Positions 1 through 8,944 of a stretch of 64,000 nt of DNA are shown here, piece after piece. A program made the position numbers and the translations under genes. The notes under the pieces are model-generated. The model saw only the letters and a list, made by a program, of their open reading frames with translations, made no database searches and was not told where the DNA came from. Origin of the DNA: Brevundimonas sp. UBA7506 (GTDB lineage: Bacteria; Pseudomonadota; Alphaproteobacteria; Caulobacterales; Caulobacteraceae); the NCBI RefSeq assembly GCF_002479495.1, contig NZ_DLNQ01000015.1:199476-263475 (forward strand), written 5' to 3'. Within the stretch, counting starts at the first letter, position 1; the number at the start of each line of letters is the position of its first letter.

Positions 1-218
1 TCGTCGACCGCTATCTGGACGAGGCCTCGGGCGAGCTGGACAAGAACGAGGCGGGCAAGTCCTATCTGGCCCGCGTGGCCCTCAAGCCCGTCACGACCTT
101 TACCGGCCGTCAGCCCGATCAGGCTGAACTGGACGCCCTGCACCACGCCGCGCACGAGCACTGCGACATGGCCCATTCGGTGCGGTCCGAGATCACCGTC
201 ACGGCCCGCATCGGCTGA
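1..218 (+). CDS. OsmC family peroxiredoxin, C-terminal part
   Basis: The reading frame is open from the left edge of the window and stops at 216-218, so only the last 71 codons are present. The visible part holds a HAAHEHCDMAHSVRSEI stretch, which matches the second conserved cysteine region of OsmC/Ohr proteins. These are thiol-dependent hydroperoxide reductases of the cytoplasm. The gene converges on the thioredoxin-reductase-like gene with only 4 bp between the stop codons, and no terminator is visible in that gap. Assignment to OsmC rather than Ohr cannot be settled without the missing N-terminus. Confidence 0.8.
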   Translation, partial: VDRYLDEASGELDKNEAGKSYLARVALKPVTTFTGRQPDQAELDALHHAAHEHCDMAHSVRSEITVTARIG

Positions 219-222
219 AAGC

Positions 223-1146
223 TCAGGCCGTCTCCTCCTCGATCAGGGAGCGGAAGGCGGCGTGGGCGGCGGTCATGCCGTCCGTCGTCGCCAGGGTGAT
301 ATTGCCCGCCGGCCGCGCCAGATCGCCGGCGGCGAAGACGCCCGGCTGACTGGTCTGCTGCTGGGCGTCGACCTTGACGATGCGGCCCATGGGGCTGTCC
401 GTCATCTCGCAGCCCAGGCTTTCGGCGAAGCCGTTGGCCTGACGCACATGGGCGCCGACGAAGATGGCCTTCAGGGGGATGAAACGGCCGTCCGTCAGCC
501 GCGCGCCGGTCAGGGTGGGGGCCTCGCCCTCCAGCCGCTCGAGGGGCGTGGGCTCGACCGAGACGCCGCGGCGGGCCAGCAGGCGGGCGTCGTCTTCACC
601 CAGCCGCGTCGGGTCGATGAACAGAACCGCCTGGCCCCATTCGGCGACGATCATCGCATACTGGACCGCATGGTCGCCGCGCCCGAGGACGCCGATCGGT
701 CCGCCGCCGATCTCATAGCCGTGGCACCAGGGGCAGTGCAGGGCGGTTCGGCCCCAGCGTTCCTTCACGCCCGGAAGGTCGGGCAGGACGTCCTCGACCC
801 CGTGGGCCAGGATCAGGCGGCGGCCCCTAGTGCGCGTGCCGTCCGCGAAGGCGACCGCGAAGCCGCCGTCGATGCGTTCGACATCCACCGCCTCGGCCAT
901 GCGGAAGGCGGCGGTGGGATAGGCCGCGACCTGGGCGCGGGCGGCGGCGGCGATCTCGGTCCCCGGACGGCCGTCGTTGCTCAGGACGCCGTGGGCGCGG
1001 GCGGCGAACCGGTTTCTCGGCCGGGCGTCGTCGATGACCAGAACCCGGCGGCGCGCCCGCACCAGTTGCAGGGCGGCGGACAGGCCGGCGTAGGAGCCGC
1101 CGATGACGACGGCGTCATGGGGCATCGGATTTTCGCTGGTGCGCAT
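223..1146 (-). CDS. NAD(P)/FAD-dependent thioredoxin-reductase-like oxidoreductase
   Basis: This 307-residue flavoprotein has an N-terminal FAD dinucleotide fold (VVIGGSYAGLSAAL, about residues 13-26). A CPWC redox motif lies near residues 138-141, and a C-terminal GVFAAGDLARP segment is typical of the thioredoxin reductase superfamily. The protein probably passes electrons from NAD(P)H through FAD to the cysteine pair; the physiological partner is unknown. The start overlaps the end of the Rrf2 gene by 32 bp. An in-frame ATG at 1125 would reduce the overlap to 11 bp and still keep the whole FAD fold. The tight overlap suggests co-transcription with, and control by, the Rrf2 regulator. Confidence 0.88.
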   Translation of the reverse strand: MRTSENPMPHDAVVIGGSYAGLSAALQLVRARRRVLVIDDARPRNRFAARAHGVLSNDGRPGTEIAAAARAQVAAYPTAAFRMAEAVDVERIDGGFAVAFADGTRTRGRRLILAHGVEDVLPDLPGVKERWGRTALHCPWCHGYEIGGGPIGVLGRGDHAVQYAMIVAEWGQAVLFIDPTRLGEDDARLLARRGVSVEPTPLERLEGEAPTLTGARLTDGRFIPLKAIFVGAHVRQANGFAESLGCEMTDSPMGRIVKVDAQQQTSQPGVFAAGDLARPAGNITLATTDGMTAAHAAFRSLIEEETA

Positions 1147-1603
1147 GGAGAAGGTCTCTCTTGGGGTGGGCGGCCAGCCGGCGCGAAAAGTCCGCCGCCA
1201 GATCGGCCAGGGTGATGGAGTCCAGCCGGGCGGCCAGCAGGGCGCGCGCGGCCGCGTAGGTGTCGGACAGGGCCTCGTTGACGGCGGCCTCGATCAGGCA
1301 GCCCTCGGCCTCGACCGGCGGGGTTTCGGGCAGCAGGCCGGGTTCGCCGAGCGCGGCGTGGACCTGACCCAGGGTGACGCCGTCCAGCGGGCGGGCCAGC
1401 CGCCAGCCGCCGCCATGTCCCTTTTCCGAGACGACCAGCCCCTGGTCGCGCAGGCCCGCCATGGTGCGGCGGACGACGACGGGATTGGTCGACAGGCAGG
1501 CGGCCAGCATGTCCGAGGTCATGGGTTGGCCATGACGCTGCTCATGCTCGGCCATGTGCAGCAGGGCGTGGAGGATGTTGGACAGGCGGGAGTCGCGTTT
1601 CAT
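1115..1603 (-). CDS. Rrf2 family transcriptional regulator
   Basis: This is a 162-residue Rrf2-type winged-helix regulator with a helix-turn-helix at about residues 20-70, including a KGHGGGWRLAR wing. Iron-sulfur Rrf2 proteins such as IscR carry three clustered cysteines. Here only isolated cysteines are visible (AACLS and GCLIE), so an Fe-S cluster is unlikely and a thiol switch is more plausible; that is inference. It is the first gene of a two-gene unit with the downstream, overlapping thioredoxin-reductase-like gene. An inverted repeat abuts its start codon and suggests autoregulation. Confidence 0.9.
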   Translation of the reverse strand: MKRDSRLSNILHALLHMAEHEQRHGQPMTSDMLAACLSTNPVVVRRTMAGLRDQGLVVSEKGHGGGWRLARPLDGVTLGQVHAALGEPGLLPETPPVEAEGCLIEAAVNEALSDTYAAARALLAARLDSITLADLAADFSRRLAAHPKRDLLHAHQRKSDAP

Positions 1604-1620
1604 GTAACTTCAATTGTTAC
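1604..1620 (-). promoter_or_regulatory. Putative Rrf2 operator (GTAAC-N7-GTTAC)
   Basis: A perfect inverted repeat with 5-bp arms GTAAC and GTTAC separated by 7 bp lies immediately upstream of the Rrf2 start codon. The centre contains the palindrome CAATTG. The region is AT-rich against a very GC-rich background. Its position fits an autoregulatory operator for the Rrf2/oxidoreductase pair; binding is inferred. Confidence 0.5.
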
Positions 1621-1660
1621 GTGATACGTCCGGCGTCAAGACAGGCGGCGGAATTTGTTT

Positions 1661-2410
1661 TCAAGCGTCGGGCGCCACGTCCTTGAGGAAGGCGGTGAAG
1701 CGGCGCAGGGCCTCCAGCGTCAGCTCGGGGTGGTGGCGCATCGGGCCGTTGCTGGTCGGCTCGTCGAAGGCGTGGGTGCCGTCGGCGACCCAGCTTTCGA
1801 CCTCGGAGCCGCAGTCGCGGATCATGGCGTTGACCCGTTCGGCGTTAGAGACCGTGGTCAGGTGGTCGCGTTTGGCCGTCATGGCCAAAACGCGCGGACA
1901 GTGCCGCCACGGCTTCATCCGGTTGAAGGCCCAGAAGCCGACATAGGGGTAGGCCAGCCAGACGGCCTTGACCCCCGACAGGTCGCAGTCGCCGGGATCG
2001 GCCACGCCGAGGCGGCCCGGTTGCGGGTCTTCGCTCATCATCTCCATGATCGACCAGCCGCCGTGGCTCCAGCCCGCCAGCGACAGCATGGCGGGATCGA
2101 CGTCGGGCCGTTGTGAAATCCCCTTGATGGCGGCCAGCAGATCGCCCGCCCGCTCATAGCCGCGCAGCACCAGGCCGGTGCAGACCGTGGTCAGGGTGAA
2201 GGCCCGGTTCCAGCCCCTCGGCCCGTAGGAATCGACGATGAAGGCGCGCCAGCCCGCCGCCTTGGCCGCCTCGGCGTAGCGGGGCAGGTGGTCGCGCAGG
2301 CCGCCGCAGCCGTGGAACAGCAACACCGCCGGGCGCGGCCGGTCGTCATCGGGCCCGACCACGGTCGTGTGCGGTTCCAGCAGGGCCCAGCGGGCGTCGA
2401 GCGTATCCAT
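1661..2410 (-). CDS. Dienelactone hydrolase family alpha/beta hydrolase
   Basis: This 249-residue cytoplasmic alpha/beta hydrolase has an oxyanion-hole segment LLFHGCGG near residue 30 and a nucleophile elbow LAGWSHGG near residue 115. The likely catalytic Asp lies in TAKRDHLT and the His in GTHAFDEP. Members of this family cleave ester or lactone bonds; the substrate is not predictable here. It is divergent from the padR gene, with 110 bp between the start codons that hold the GATATATC operator cluster, so shared control is possible. Confidence 0.8.
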   Translation of the reverse strand: MDTLDARWALLEPHTTVVGPDDDRPRPAVLLFHGCGGLRDHLPRYAEAAKAAGWRAFIVDSYGPRGWNRAFTLTTVCTGLVLRGYERAGDLLAAIKGISQRPDVDPAMLSLAGWSHGGWSIMEMMSEDPQPGRLGVADPGDCDLSGVKAVWLAYPYVGFWAFNRMKPWRHCPRVLAMTAKRDHLTTVSNAERVNAMIRDCGSEVESWVADGTHAFDEPTSNGPMRHHPELTLEALRRFTAFLKDVAPDA

Positions 2411-2460
2411 CAGCCCAGCTTAGAGGTTCGCGATTTTGAAGAAAGGGGTCTTGCGGTTTC

Positions 2461-2497
2461 GATATATCGATATATCTCTGCTTCAGTTCGATATATC
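2461..2497 (+). promoter_or_regulatory. Triple GATATATC palindrome, probable PadR/YqjI-type operator
   Basis: Three copies of the palindromic octamer GATATATC start at 2461, 2469 and 2490. The first two abut and form part of the 12-bp palindrome TCGATATATCGA. The third starts 21 bp after the second, two helical turns, so it faces the same side of the DNA. The cluster lies between the divergent hydrolase and padR genes, 24 bp before the padR start. PadR-family proteins are known to bind AT-rich dyads, and regulation of padR-SIP here is inferred. Confidence 0.7.
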
Positions 2498-2520
2498 TAA
2501 GTGAAAGACGAGAGAGCGAT

Positions 2521-3168
2521 ATGAGAGGATCCAAGGGGATCGAAAATACGGGCCAAGGCTTCGGGCGCGGCCGTCATGGCGCCCACGGAATGCACTTCGG
2601 CCACGGCTTTGGACGGGGCGGCCACGGCCGTCATATGCGGCCGGAAGGCGGGCGCGGCTCGAGGGCGGAGGGCGAAGGCCGGATGCGCGGCGAGCGCCAC
2701 GGGCGACGCGGCGGCGGACGCATGTTCGAGCACGGCGCCCTGCGCTGGGTGCTGCTGTCGATGATCGCCGACAAGCCGAGCCACGGCTATGAGCTGATCA
2801 AGGGCATCGAGAGCCGCATGGGCGGCACCTATGCGCCCAGCCCCGGCGTCATCTACCCCAGCCTGTCGCTGCTCGAAGACATGGGGGCGGTCAGCGTCGC
2901 CGCCGAGGGCGGCAAGAAGCGCTATGCCATCACCGACGAAGGCCGTCGCCTGCTGACGGAAAACGCCGAAGCCCTGGCCCACATCGAGATGAAGATGAAG
3001 GCCCTGCGCGGGCGACCCGATCGGCCCGCCCGCATCGCTCAGGCCATCGAGGCCCTGCGCAACGCCACGCATCTGCGCCTGACCCAGGAGCCGCCGCTGA
3101 GCGAGGCCGAGGTCGAGGCCATCGCCGACCTGCTGGAGGCGGCGGCCGAGAAGGTGCGTCAGGCATGA
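2521..3168 (+). CDS. PadR family regulator with His/Gly-rich N-terminus (YqjI-like)
   Basis: The 215-residue protein has a PadR winged-helix domain from about residue 70 (ALRWVLLSMIADKPSHGYELIK). It is preceded by roughly 70 residues rich in Gly, Arg and His (RHGAHGMHFGHGFG). E. coli YqjI has the same plan: its His-rich N-terminus senses nickel, and it represses the ferric reductase gene yqjH. The next gene here overlaps by 4 bp (ATGA) and encodes a YqjH-like siderophore-interacting protein, which supports the parallel. Unlike in E. coli, where the two genes are divergent, they are co-directional here. Metal sensing is inference from the His-rich region. Confidence 0.88.
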   Translation: MRGSKGIENTGQGFGRGRHGAHGMHFGHGFGRGGHGRHMRPEGGRGSRAEGEGRMRGERHGRRGGGRMFEHGALRWVLLSMIADKPSHGYELIKGIESRMGGTYAPSPGVIYPSLSLLEDMGAVSVAAEGGKKRYAITDEGRRLLTENAEALAHIEMKMKALRGRPDRPARIAQAIEALRNATHLRLTQEPPLSEAEVEAIADLLEAAAEKVRQA

Positions 3169-3980
3169 GCGAGACCCATCTGCGCCAGCCGCGCCGGGTG
3201 CGGCACGAGCTGAAGTTCCGCCGCGCCCGCGTCGAGGCGGTCGAGCAACTGACGCCGGTGCTGAAGCGCATTGTCCTGACCGGCGATGAGCTGGAGGGCT
3301 TCTTCAGCCCGGGCTTCGACGACCACGTGAAGATCTTTCCGACGCCGCGCGGTCAGGCGGTGGTCCTGCCGACTGTGGGGCCGGACGGACCGGTCTTCGC
3401 CGAGCCCAGGCCGACAGCGCGCGACTACACCCCGCGCGCCTTTGACGCCGCGAACCGGCGGTTGACCATCGACTTCGCGGTCGGTCACGGCGGCCCGGCC
3501 ACGGCCTGGGCCGAGGACGCCCGGGTCGGGGATGAACTGGGTCTGGGCGGGCCGCGTGGCTCCTTCCTGATTCCGACCAGTTTTTCGCAGCACCTGCTGG
3601 TCGGCGACGAGGCGGCCATTCCGGCCATCGCCCGGCGGCTGGAGGAACTGCCCGCCGGGGCCAGGGCCGTCGCCTGCATCGAGGTCAATGATGCGGCGGG
3701 CGAACTGGATCTGCCCAGCGCCGCCGACGTCGAGATCGTCTGGGTGCACCGCAAGGGCGGGCCGCGCGGTCGGGCCGAGGCCCTGACGGCGGCGGCGGTC
3801 GCGGCGGCGCGGCGCATCGATCCGGCTGACGCCTATGTCTGGGTCGCCTGCGAGTCCACGGTGGCGCGGTCGATGCGTTCGGCGCTGCTGGCCGCTCGGC
3901 CGTTCAATCCGAAGTGGATGAAGGTGGCCGGTTACTGGCGTCTGGGCCGTGCGGGGTCGCATGAAGTGATCGAGGACTGA
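3165..3980 (+). CDS. Siderophore-interacting protein / NADPH ferric reductase (YqjH-like)
   Basis: The 271-residue protein has an N-terminal FAD-binding barrel with RDYTPR, the conserved R-x-Y-T flavin motif near residue 87. A C-terminal NAD(P)-binding SIP domain follows (LLVGDEAAIPAIARRLEELP) and ends in VAGYWRLG. The family releases iron from ferric siderophores in the cytoplasm by reducing it. The gene overlaps padR by 4 bp, so translational coupling and control by the upstream operator are likely. A strong hairpin follows 26 bp after the stop. Confidence 0.9.
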   Translation: MSETHLRQPRRVRHELKFRRARVEAVEQLTPVLKRIVLTGDELEGFFSPGFDDHVKIFPTPRGQAVVLPTVGPDGPVFAEPRPTARDYTPRAFDAANRRLTIDFAVGHGGPATAWAEDARVGDELGLGGPRGSFLIPTSFSQHLLVGDEAAIPAIARRLEELPAGARAVACIEVNDAAGELDLPSAADVEIVWVHRKGGPRGRAEALTAAAVAAARRIDPADAYVWVACESTVARSMRSALLAARPFNPKWMKVAGYWRLGRAGSHEVIED

Positions 3981-4006
3981 GGCCCGACCGGGCCTTGGCC
4001 AAAGAA

Positions 4007-4043
4007 AAGGGCGCTGCCGACGACCGGCAGCGCCCTTCTTCTT
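4007..4043. terminator. Bidirectional terminator between SIP gene and purH
   Basis: A perfect 13-bp stem, AAGGGCGCTGCCG paired with CGGCAGCGCCCTT, encloses a 5-nt loop. Each arm is flanked by a pyrimidine or A-rich tract, CTTCTT on the plus strand and TTTTCTTT when read on the minus strand. It lies between two convergent genes and can serve both. Confidence 0.8.
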
Positions 4044-4085
4044 GCGCTCATGTAGCGAGCCGCCGCGCGGCTCGCGCTAGCGCCC
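4044..4085 (-). repeat. Dispersed GCG-loop hairpin repeat, copy A
   Basis: Read on the minus strand this copy starts GGGCGCTA, 7 bp beyond the purH stop codon, in sense orientation to purH. It has an inner 9-bp perfect stem (GCGAGCCGC with GCGGCTCGC) around a GCG loop, and outer arms GCGCT and AGCGC. It belongs to the same family as the copies at 19051, 35382, 40458 and 47926. Confidence 0.8.
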
Positions 4086-4092
4086 TTCCAAC

Positions 4093-5697
4093 CTAGTGCC
4101 GGAAGACGCGCACGCCGGTGAAGGCCATGGCGATGCCGCGTTCGTCGGCGGCGGCGATGACCTCCTCGTCGCGGATCGAGCCGCCCGGCTGGATCACCGC
4201 CGTGGCCCCGGCGGCGACGGCTTCCAGCAGGCCGTCGGCGAAGGGGAAGAAGGCTTCCGAAGCGCAGGCCGAACCCTCGGCCAGGGAGTGGGCCAGACCC
4301 TTGGCCTCGCCGGCTTCCTTGGCGCGGATGGCGGCGATGCGGGCGCTGTCGCGGCGGTTCATCTGACCGGCCCCGATGCCCGCCGTCTGGCCGTCCTTGG
4401 CATAGACGATGGCGTTGGACTTGACGTGCTTGGCCACGGTGAAGGCGAACAGCATGTCCTGGATCTCGGTCGGCGTCGGCTGGCGGCGCGTGACGATCTT
4501 CAGGTCTTCCGGCTTGATCAGCGAGCGGTCGCGCGACTGGACCAGGAAGCCGCCAGCGACCGAGCGGAAGACCTCGCCGGCGCCGTGCGGGTCGGGCAGG
4601 CCGTCGGTGATCAGCAGGCGCAGGTTCTTCTTGGCGGCGAAGACGGCCTTGGCTTCGTCGTCGGCGCCGGGGGCGATGACCACCTCGGTGAAGATGCCGG
4701 TGATGGCGCGGGCGTCCTCGCCGTTCAGCGGGCGATTGACGGCGATGACGCCACCGAAGGCCGAGACGGCGTCGCATTCCAGCGCGCGGGCGTAGGCTTC
4801 CGACAGGGTGTGGCCCACGGCCACGCCGCAGGGGTTGGCGTGCTTGACGATGACGCAGGCCGGGGCCTCGAACTCGGCCACCAGTTCATAGGCGGCGTCG
4901 GCGTCGGCGATGTTGTTGTAGCCCAACTCCTTGCCCTGAACCTGTTCGGCATAGGCCACGCCCGGACGCTTCTCGCCGGTGCGGTAGAAGGCGCCGGTCT
5001 GATGCGGGTTCTCGCCGTAGCGCAGGGTCTGGGCCAAGGAGCCGGCGATCGACTTGCGGGCCGGGGCGGCGTCGTTCAGCTGAGCGGCGAACCAGCCGGA
5101 CACAGCGGCGTCATAGGCGGCGGTGCGGGCGAAGGCGCGGGCGGCCAGCTGCTTGCGCAGGGTCAGCGAGGTCCAGCCGTCGGCCTTCAGGGCCTCGAGG
5201 ATCAGGCCGATGCTCTCGCCGTCGACGGCGACGGCGACGTGGCCGTGGTTCTTGCTGCCCGAGCGGATCATGGCCGGACCGCCGATGTCGATGTTCTCGA
5301 TGGCCGCTTCAAAGCCGCCGCCGGATTCCACCGTCTTCTCGAACGGATAGAGGTCGATCCAGACGATATCGATGGCGCCGATATTGTGCTCGGTCATGGC
5401 CTGAGCGTGGGTCGGGGCGTTGCGGACGCCCAGCAGGCCGCCGTGCACCACGGGGTGCAGGGTCTTGACCCGGCCGTCCATCATTTCCGGGAAGCCGGTC
5501 AGATCGGCCACGTCCTTGACCGGCAGGCCGAAGCCCGCGATCGCCGCCTTGGTGCCGCCGGTCGAGACCAGCTCGACGCCGAGACCGGCGAGCGTGCGCG
5601 CTGCGTCTTCCAGCCCCGCCTTGTCCGACAATGAAATCAGGGCGCGGACAGGTTTGATCGCGTCCGGGGCGGGCGGAAAGTCGGGAGCGGCGGGCAT
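4093..5697 (-). CDS. purH: Bifunctional AICAR formyltransferase / IMP cyclohydrolase
   Basis: This 534-residue protein catalyses the last two steps of de novo IMP synthesis. The N-terminal MGS-like cyclohydrolase domain begins at [19 protein letters not shown] and contains STGGT and GRVKTLHP. The AICAR formyltransferase domain covers the C-terminal two thirds, with [19 protein letters not shown] and the terminal [10 protein letters not shown]. Length is normal for the family. On the minus strand it lies downstream of rpe and the heparinase-like gene, separated from them by the oppositely oriented GIY-YIG gene. A bidirectional terminator and a hairpin repeat follow the stop. Confidence 0.98.
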   Translation of the reverse strand: MPAAPDFPPAPDAIKPVRALISLSDKAGLEDAARTLAGLGVELVSTGGTKAAIAGFGLPVKDVADLTGFPEMMDGRVKTLHPVVHGGLLGVRNAPTHAQAMTEHNIGAIDIVWIDLYPFEKTVESGGGFEAAIENIDIGGPAMIRSGSKNHGHVAVAVDGESIGLILEALKADGWTSLTLRKQLAARAFARTAAYDAAVSGWFAAQLNDAAPARKSIAGSLAQTLRYGENPHQTGAFYRTGEKRPGVAYAEQVQGKELGYNNIADADAAYELVAEFEAPACVIVKHANPCGVAVGHTLSEAYARALECDAVSAFGGVIAVNRPLNGEDARAITGIFTEVVIAPGADDEAKAVFAAKKNLRLLITDGLPDPHGAGEVFRSVAGGFLVQSRDRSLIKPEDLKIVTRRQPTPTEIQDMLFAFTVAKHVKSNAIVYAKDGQTAGIGAGQMNRRDSARIAAIRAKEAGEAKGLAHSLAEGSACASEAFFPFADGLLEAVAAGATAVIQPGGSIRDEEVIAAADERGIAMAFTGVRVFRH

Positions 5698-5797
5698 GGG
5701 CGGCGTCCGTTAACAGCTGGGGCGGGGAGATGGCGCGGCCTCTAGCACCATCGACCGTCCGCGTCAGCCCTTGGGACACCAGCAGGTCTCCTCCTCT

Positions 5798-5826
5798 CCG
5801 TCATCCTCGGGCTTGACCCGAGGATC
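5798..5826 (-). repeat. Palindromic repeat (DPRVKPEDD type), left copy
   Basis: A 9-bp stem, ATCCTCGGG with CCCGAGGAT, encloses a 5-nt loop and is flanked by GAC. This is the alphaproteobacterial palindrome that reads as DPRVKPEDD when it falls inside genes. It ends 24 bp before the GIY-YIG start codon. It is the reverse complement of the copy at 6160-6188, with a single mismatch over 29 bp. Confidence 0.85.
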
Positions 5827-5850
5827 GAGTTGTCCGCCACTCGACGTTCC

Positions 5851-6234
5851 ATGATCGAGCGCCGCCCTTTCATCGCCACCTACATCCTGGCCAGCCGCCC
5901 GCTCGGCGTCCTCTACATCGGCATGACGGCGAACCTCTACGAGCGCATCCGCCGGCATCGTGAAGATCAGGTCGAAGGCTTCGCCCAGCGCTACGGCTGC
6001 AAGACCCTCGTCTGGTATGAGACGCACGGCTTCGTCACCGAGGCGATCCGGCGCGAGAAGGCCCTGAAGCGTTGGAACCGCACGTGGAAGCTGGAGCTGG
6101 TCGAGAAGACCAACCCGCAGTGGCAAGACCTCTATCCCAGCCTGTTCGGACTGGCGCCCGATCCTCGGGTCAAACCCGAGGATGACGGAGTGGGAGATGT
6201 CGAGGCCTTCCTGAAGGGCCTCGACGAAATCTAG
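5851..6234 (+). CDS. GIY-YIG nuclease family protein (UPF0213-like)
   Basis: A 127-residue single-domain GIY-YIG protein. The signature is YILASRPLGVLYIGMT, with the conserved Arg in YERIRRH and the metal-binding Glu in VTEAIRREKALKRWNR. The ATG at 5851 was chosen over an in-frame TTG at 5830, because it starts directly before the domain. About residues 104-112 are DPRVKPEDD and are encoded by the palindromic repeat at 6160-6188; an inverted copy precedes the gene. The stop codon overlaps the stop of the convergent heparinase-like gene in a shared CTAG. Function is unknown; the family includes DNA-cleaving enzymes, and the repeat bracket suggests a mobile or repeat-linked unit. Confidence 0.88.
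   Translation: MIERRPFIATYILASRPLGVLYIGMTANLYERIRRHREDQVEGFAQRYGCKTLVWYETHGFVTEAIRREKALKRWNRTWKLELVEKTNPQWQDLYPSLFGLAPDPRVKPEDDGVGDVEAFLKGLDEI
6160..6188 (+). repeat. Palindromic repeat (DPRVKPEDD type), right copy inside a CDS
   Basis: The stem ATCCTCGGG / CCCGAGGAT has loop TCAAA and is followed by GACGG. It lies within the 3' end of the GIY-YIG gene, where it encodes DPRVKPEDDG. It is inverted relative to the copy at 5798-5826, and the similarity continues for several bases past the palindrome (GACGGAG). Confidence 0.85.
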
Positions 6235-8041
6235 TGCGGATCGCCCGCCGCGCCCGCCGGGCTCAGCTTCCAGCGGATCTTGGTGTCGGCGTCGGTGCGG
6301 GCGGAGCCGCGGACGACGATCTGCAGGGAGCGCCGCGTCAGGCCCTCGTCGACGTGGACGGCGGGTTCGATGGCGACGTCGGGGCCGTCGCTGCGGAACC
6401 ACCAGCCGCGTCCCGAATGGCCGCGCAGCAGGATGGAGCGGCGGTCGCGGGCCAATGACGCCTGAACGCCCGGCTCCAGCTGGAAGCGCAGGGCGTAGGG
6501 AGCGGCGATGGCGCGGGTCACTTCGGGGCGGCCTTCCGGCGGATGCAGCCGCTCCTCGGCGCGCAGTTCGTCGAGGCGCTGATCCAGATAGAGGCGGCGC
6601 TGATGCATCAGGCCGTACTGAGCCATCCAGCCGTCGTGCTCGACCTCCAGCCAGACGGCGCCGTCGCCTTCGCGGTGGTCGCGGGTGACGTGCAGGGCCG
6701 GGCCGATCAGGCGGGGGCCGAGCAGTTCGGCCTTCCAGCCTGACAGGGGCTCGCCCAGAGGCTGTTCGCCCAGCGTCAGCGTCGAGGCGCCCGGCGTCAG
6801 GCGCAGGGCCTGACGGTCCAGGGCGCGCGGGGTCCAGCCGGCCGAGGTGAACAGGCGGTCGCGGCCGCAGACGACTTCCAGCGCGGCCGGTTGACCGCAG
6901 GCGGCGGCCGACCAGGCGCCGCGCGCCGGGGCCTCGACATCGACCATGACGGTCAGCAGGGGGCTGGAGATGCGGACCAGGCCGCCGACGGCGCCGCTGG
7001 CGGGCGGGGCGGGCGTGTCGTCATGGGCGCGGGCGGCGGCGACGCGTTCGGGCGTGGACGGACCGCCGCCCTGGAAGGCGGCCAGGCGGCCGTCGGGCAG
7101 GGCCAGGACGCGAAGACTGGTGGTCAGGCGCGAGATGGCGGCGGTGACCGGCTCGGGCGTCGGCTCGGACAGCTGGGCGAGGGCGTCGTCCAGGGTCAGC
7201 AGGTCGAGCAGCAGCTCCAGACCCATCTCCGGGGCGCGGGCGGCGTGATGGCCGTCGGCGGCGACGGCGGCCTCCAGCGCGGCGGGCAGACGCTTCAGGG
7301 CGGTGCGGCGGATGCCGGCGCCGGCCTTGCCGGCCAGGGCGCAGCCGGCCACGGCGGCGGCGGTCAGGCGCTCGGCCCGGCCCATCAGGCCGCCGGGCGG
7401 ACGGAGCAACTGACGCGCCTGACGCGCCAGAATGTCGGTCAGACGCAGACGCTCAGGCTCGGTAGCCACCCCGGCCAGACGCCGTCCGGCGCAGGCCAGG
7501 TGATAGGCGCGCCGCGCCAGAATGTCGGGGTCCCAGGAGAAGGGCGACCAGCGGTTGAACAGGTCGTCCCAGGCCAGGGTCAGCGCCAGGGCCTCGCGCG
7601 CGCCGCGATCGCCGTGGGCCATCATCTCCGGCATCCAGACGAAGGCGTGCAGTTCGACGGCGAAGGCGCGGCTGGGGGTGGGGCGGTTCCACAGGTCGGC
7701 GGGCCCCTCGGCGTCGAGGCTGAGCCCGGCCAGGGTGAAGCGGCCCGACAGCAGGGGGCGCGGGGCCTCTTCGCGCAGGGGGCGGAAGTCGCGCGGGCTG
7801 ACGGCGAAACCGTCGGCGCGGGCGCCTTTCAGCGTCATGGTGTAGCCGGGCAGGCCGTAGAGCTCGATCCACAGCTGGCGCGCGGCCAGCTGTCCGGCGA
7901 CGGCGGCCCACAGGGCGGGGTCGGCCTTGGGCCCCCCGGCGGCGCGCACCGGGGTGCGGATCGGCGCGCCCTTGAGGCCGGGGATGTGGCCCTCGGTCAG
8001 GCCGCCTTCTGTTTCGCGCGGGGCGAAGGGGCCGAGGGGGC

Positions 8042-8045
<4 letters not shown>
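6231..8045 (-). CDS. Heparinase II/III family protein
   Basis: The gene starts with GTG at 8043-8045, overlapping the rpe stop in GTGA, and encodes 604 residues. Longer ORF calls that extend upstream run through rpe in another frame and are wrong. An alpha-helical N-terminal half (WIELYGLPGYTMTLKG, RAYHLACAGRRLAG, DGHHAARAPEMGLELLLDLL) is followed by a beta-rich C-terminal half (HDGWMAQYGLMHQRRLYLD, GRGWWFRSDG, IRWKLSP). This matches the heparinase II/III-like toroid plus beta-sandwich layout. The substrate, probably an acidic polysaccharide, is not predictable. No clear signal peptide is seen. Translation is likely coupled to rpe. Confidence 0.82.
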
Positions 8046-8725
<680 letters not shown>

Positions 8726-8802
8726 GGTTCTGCGACTTACGGCCATGAGGCGCGGGGGGCAAGCCGGGCCGCTGACGCAGGCCGACCTGGCGCGCGTCAG
8801 CA

Positions 8803-8847
8803 GGTGGTCATTGGCGCTTCGCGAACGGTCGGCGGTGGTCGTTGGCG
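8803..8847. promoter_or_regulatory. Direct repeat GGTGGTC(A/G)TTGGCG in the rpe/DUF2141 divergent region
   Basis: Two 14-bp copies, at 8803-8816 and 8834-8847, differ at one base and are spaced 31 bp start to start, about three helical turns. They sit in the 219-bp gap between two divergent genes. This spacing suits a regulator binding one face of the DNA, but no regulator is identified. Confidence 0.35.
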
Positions 8848-8944
8848 AAGACGCGGCGGTTGAGGACGCAAGGCCGCTGGCGGGGTGCGGCGGGGCGAGG
8901 GAGGAAGGCGGCGACTTCTTCAGCCGTCCCCGAAAGGACCCGCC

